Assembly: GCA_003023165.1 (NCBI GenBank)
Contig: PXSD01000068.1
Location: 1 to 24,822 of the forward strand
Reading direction: 5' to 3'
Length of the DNA stretch: 24,822 nt
Source: Halobacteriales archaeon QS_9_67_15
Lineage (GTDB): Archaea; Halobacteriota; Halobacteria; Halobacteriales; Haloarculaceae
The notes beneath the pieces were generated by a model, which made no database searches, was not told the origin of the DNA, and was given only the letters and a program-made list of their open reading frames with translations. This document shows, piece after piece, positions 22,938 to 24,822 of this stretch. Both the position numbers and the translations under genes were made by a program. Position 1 is the stretch's first letter. The number at the start of each line of letters is the position of its first letter.

Positions 22938-23263
22938 TCCGAGCCGATCTGTCGGACGAGGATGTCGCCGTCGGCGTGGACTGTGACCTCGTGTGCGTTG
23001 AACTCGAAGACGACACGACTGCCCACGTCGGCCTGACTGCGGTCGGTGAAGAGTCGGTCGACCGCGTCGGGGTCGACGACGTCGTACAGTGGCTGTTCTA
23101 TCTCCTCGACCCCGACACCCCGCGCTTCGGCGAGCACCTGGATCACGGCGACGCTTGGGTCTGTTTCGTCCGCCCGGTCGTCGGCCGGTGAGTAGACGAC
23201 TGGCGTATCGCCCTCGACGTGTGATCCTCGGTCGCTCCAGTCCGTCGAATGATCGGCTGTCAT
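22934..23263 (-). CDS. HalOD1 output-domain protein
   Basis: A 109-residue protein starting MTADHSTDWSDRGSHVEGDT. After a disordered start comes the HalOD1 (haloarchaeal output domain 1) pattern: DPSVAVIQVLAEARGVGVEE, IEQPLYDVVDPDAVDRLF, then VVFEFNAHEVTVHADGDILV. HalOD1 is a small domain found alone or behind receiver domains in haloarchaeal signalling; its molecular role is not settled. A TTTAAA box lies 38-47 bases upstream, giving a short leader. It is convergent with the dehydrogenase remnant. Confidence 0.85.
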   Translation of the reverse strand: MTADHSTDWSDRGSHVEGDTPVVYSPADDRADETDPSVAVIQVLAEARGVGVEEIEQPLYDVVDPDAVDRLFTDRSQADVGSRVVFEFNAHEVTVHADGDILVRQIGSD

Positions 23264-23300
23264 CGCACAGTTCCGGTCGAGAGAGTGAAACTGTCACGAA

Positions 23301-23310
23301 CCATTTAAAG
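23301..23310. promoter_or_regulatory. TTTAAA box upstream of the HalOD1 gene, possibly used both ways
   Basis: CCATTTAAAG (23301-23310). TTTAAA is self-complementary. On the minus strand it is placed for a start near 23280 and the HalOD1 ATG at 23263. On the plus strand it would start near 23332, just before ATG 23338. Confidence 0.45.
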
Positions 23311-23979
23311 ACAACGTAAGTACGGCGTTGAGTTATTATGAAGTTTGCGTTCCCGGGCACGTTCATCTGCCTCGAGCGCGTCGAGATCCTGGGAAAGTGG
23401 GCGCCGCTCGACGCCGACCGGCCGAGCATCTGTTACCTGTCCGTCTTCGTATTCAATAACTGGTTAAAGATCGGCGTACGCGCCACCGGGAGGGTAAGAC
23501 CGGCTTGGTGACCAGCCGGGGATCGGAACGTGCAGAGCGTGCCGACCGCTGTCGAGACGGATACGGTGGTAGCGAAGAGACTGAGAACGCCGTGTACGCC
23601 GCTCTCCCCTCGAGAAGGGTCTGTCTACCGAGAGAATTGGGCCTCTAATCGAAAGCGAGTGCTGTCATTAAGTGCTTACCGAATCGGGTCTCGGACGGTT
23701 CGTAAGTAATGCGATCGTTATCGGATGGTGCAAGATTGTTCAATCAAGAAAGATTAAGTGTCCGTGTTCCCCAACGTGCAATCGGCGCAACACACTCTGT
23801 GGAGGGGTCTCCAGCGCCGGGGGTACGGATACATGAACGCAGGTAAATCCCACGAATTGACCGCGAATCGACCGTTAATTACCGTTTGGGTGGCGTCAGA
23901 TGTCTCTGGGTGGGCGGGGTATGAGTAAGCACGCGACGCTCTTACCGACCATTTGCCCCGCTCGCGACCGCCCGCACCG

Positions 23980-23986
23980 GGAGGTG
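23980..23986 (+). promoter_or_regulatory. Ribosome binding site deciding the start at 23995
   Basis: GGGAGGTG around 23979-23986, eight bases before ATG 23995. It selects this ATG over an upstream in-frame start at 23953. Confidence 0.6.
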
Positions 23987-23994
23987 TTGGCCTG

Positions 23995-24600
23995 ATGTCC
24001 TCGACCTCACAGCGCACGGACGACAGCGATTTCGTGCCGGAGGAGACGGACGCCGACATCGACGCGGTGGCTGCCGACGAGGACGTCGAGACGGAGTCGA
24101 GCACGCAGCTCCCGCTCGACCACGTCTTCGAGATCCTCAAGAACGAGCGGCGCCGAACCGTGCTGCACTACCTGAACGACCACGGCGAGACCGTCTCGCT
24201 GGGGGAGCTCGCCGAGCACGTCGCCGCCGTAGAGAACGGAACGACCGTCGCTCAGGTGACATCCAATGAGCGCAAGTGCGTCTACGTCGGCCTCTACCAG
24301 TGCCACCTGCCGAAGATGGACGACATGGACATCGTCGAGTTCAACCAGAACCGGGGTCGCATCTCCCTGGGGCCGAACGCCGCTCAGCTCTACGAGTACC
24401 TCGACGAGTTGGGCGACGTCGACCGACCGTGGCCCCTCTACTACGGAGGACTGACGGCCACCGGTATCGGGCTGCTCGCCGCGAGCCAGCTCGGTGCGGC
24501 CGCTGCCGGCCTGACGGCCACCGTCGTCTCGGTAGTCGTCCTGCTCGGCCTCGTCGGAGTTGCGACCGCCCAAGCACTCGACCAGCGTCCCGACGACTGA
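23995..24600 (+). CDS. Winged-helix DUF7344-type regulator with two transmembrane helices
   Basis: A 201-residue protein from ATG 23995 (MSSTSQRTDDSDFVPEETDA). An acidic disordered leader of about 40 residues precedes LPLDHVFEILKNERRRTVLH, YLNDHGETVSLGELAEHVAA, VYVGLYQCHLPKMDDMDIVE and FNQNRGRISLGPNAAQLYEY, the DUF7344 winged helix. Two hydrophobic helices follow (GLTATGIGLLAASQLGAAAA and ATVVSVVVLLGLVGVATAQA). It is the third member of this type here and closest to the protein at 20882-21427. The start is backed by a Shine-Dalgarno, and a T6 run follows the stop. Confidence 0.9.
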   Translation: MSSTSQRTDDSDFVPEETDADIDAVAADEDVETESSTQLPLDHVFEILKNERRRTVLHYLNDHGETVSLGELAEHVAAVENGTTVAQVTSNERKCVYVGLYQCHLPKMDDMDIVEFNQNRGRISLGPNAAQLYEYLDELGDVDRPWPLYYGGLTATGIGLLAASQLGAAAAGLTATVVSVVVLLGLVGVATAQALDQRPDD

Positions 24601-24613
24601 CCGTCGGGTTCAA

Positions 24614-24619
24614 TTTTTT
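24614..24619 (+). terminator. T-run behind the last regulator
   Basis: T6 tract (AATTTTTTA) 13 bases after the TGA at 24598-24600, a usual haloarchaeal termination signal. Confidence 0.5.
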
Positions 24620-24721
24620 ATCGCTCGGCGACACCGGTAGCCAGTGAGCGTCTGCACCTGTCGAAAACGAAGGCTCGAATCGATACCGGATCGACTGGCG
24701 AGTGTATGCAGCGACCCGTCG

Positions 24722-24822
24722 TCAGCGGACGGCTTCCAGTTCGACGAAGGCGGGTTCCGTCGCGGAGATCCAGGTGGCTATCCGCTCGTGGTCGTTGAGA
24801 CCGGTGGGGAAGATAGTGCACA
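24722..24822 (-). CDS. DUF7511-like small protein, C-terminal part (cut by window edge)
   Basis: The minus-strand frame, entering from the right edge, reads CTIFPTGLNDHERIATWISA then TEPAFVELEAVR and stops with TGA at 24724-24722. The pattern CTxFPxGLxxxERxxTWxSA...FVxLExxR matches short haloarchaeal DUF7511-type proteins as I remember them. The start lies beyond the window. Function is unknown. Confidence 0.6.
   Translation of the reverse strand, partial: CTIFPTGLNDHERIATWISATEPAFVELEAVR

Larger units (their letters stand above)
23264..23994. other. Gap of about 730 bases, with one doubtful small ORF
   Basis: Outside the HalOD1 promoter the only candidate is a 57-residue frame, 23338-23511 (+), starting MKFAFPGTFICLERVEILGK. 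It is not acidic like its neighbours and matches nothing I know. From 23512 to 23994 I see no gene, only AT-richer sequence with short inverted repeats such as GATTG-TT-CAATC (23733-23744) and a TTAATTA near 23875 that may belong to the promoter of the next gene. Confidence 0.35.

Noticed and set aside
22752..23429. 225-codon minus-strand frame
   Set aside because: Arg-rich, no conserved motifs, overlaps the dehydrogenase remnant and the HalOD1 gene in another frame.
14651..23994. Recent genomic island or provirus
   Set aside because: No integrase, transposase, insertion-sequence ends or phage genes are visible. Gene loss explains the region without a mobile element.

Overview
The window is chromosomal DNA from a haloarchaeon (class Halobacteria). 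The evidence is high GC, strongly acidic proteins, TATA boxes placed for leaderless transcripts, an archaeal RNA polymerase subunit (Rpo11/RpoL), diphthamide synthase Dph5, archaeal Trm5, a halocyanin, an S-layer glycoprotein and an archaeosortase. I cannot name the species from the sequence alone.

Layout. (1) 1-4155 is a surface-coat block: an S-layer glycoprotein gene cut by the window edge and split by a 28-bp tandem duplication, then archaeosortase artA. (2) 4144-14650 is mostly core metabolism: dph5, trm5, a halocyanin, tRNA-Thr(CGU), small conserved proteins, cytochrome oxidase subunit III, a multi-pass membrane protein with a C2H2 zinc-finger partner, rpoL, a DUF2391-like remnant, a cysteine-motif protein, glmS and a small acidic protein. 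(3) 14651-23263 is a wrecked surface-glycan region. It holds an intact NAD-dependent sugar epimerase and a frameshifted polysaccharide deacetylase. It also holds remnants of an acyltransferase, a DegT aminotransferase, a Gfo/Idh oxidoreductase and a nucleotide-sugar dehydrogenase, and a membrane metal-dependent hydrolase stopped by a nonsense codon. Intact small winged-helix regulators lie between them, and a HalOD1-domain protein closes the block. (4) 23264-24822 holds a further winged-helix/membrane protein and the 3' end of a DUF7511-like gene.

How it fits together. GlmS makes glucosamine-6-phosphate, the entry to UDP-GlcNAc. The four wrecked enzymes correspond to the WbpA/B/E/D steps that turn UDP-GlcNAc into a 2,3-diacetamido uronic acid, a known building block of surface glycans. 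The S-layer glycoprotein is a natural acceptor for glycans, and ArtA processes its C-terminus. The most interesting reading is a fossil of a complete four-enzyme sugar pathway: each gene has lost catalytic parts while recognisable fragments remain. It lies on the same contig as a frameshifted S-layer gene whose C-terminal PGF motif reads AGF. The large conserved genes (artA, dph5, trm5, coxC, rpoL, glmS) are intact. That argues against random sequencing error as the only cause, but the single-base lesions need read-level confirmation.
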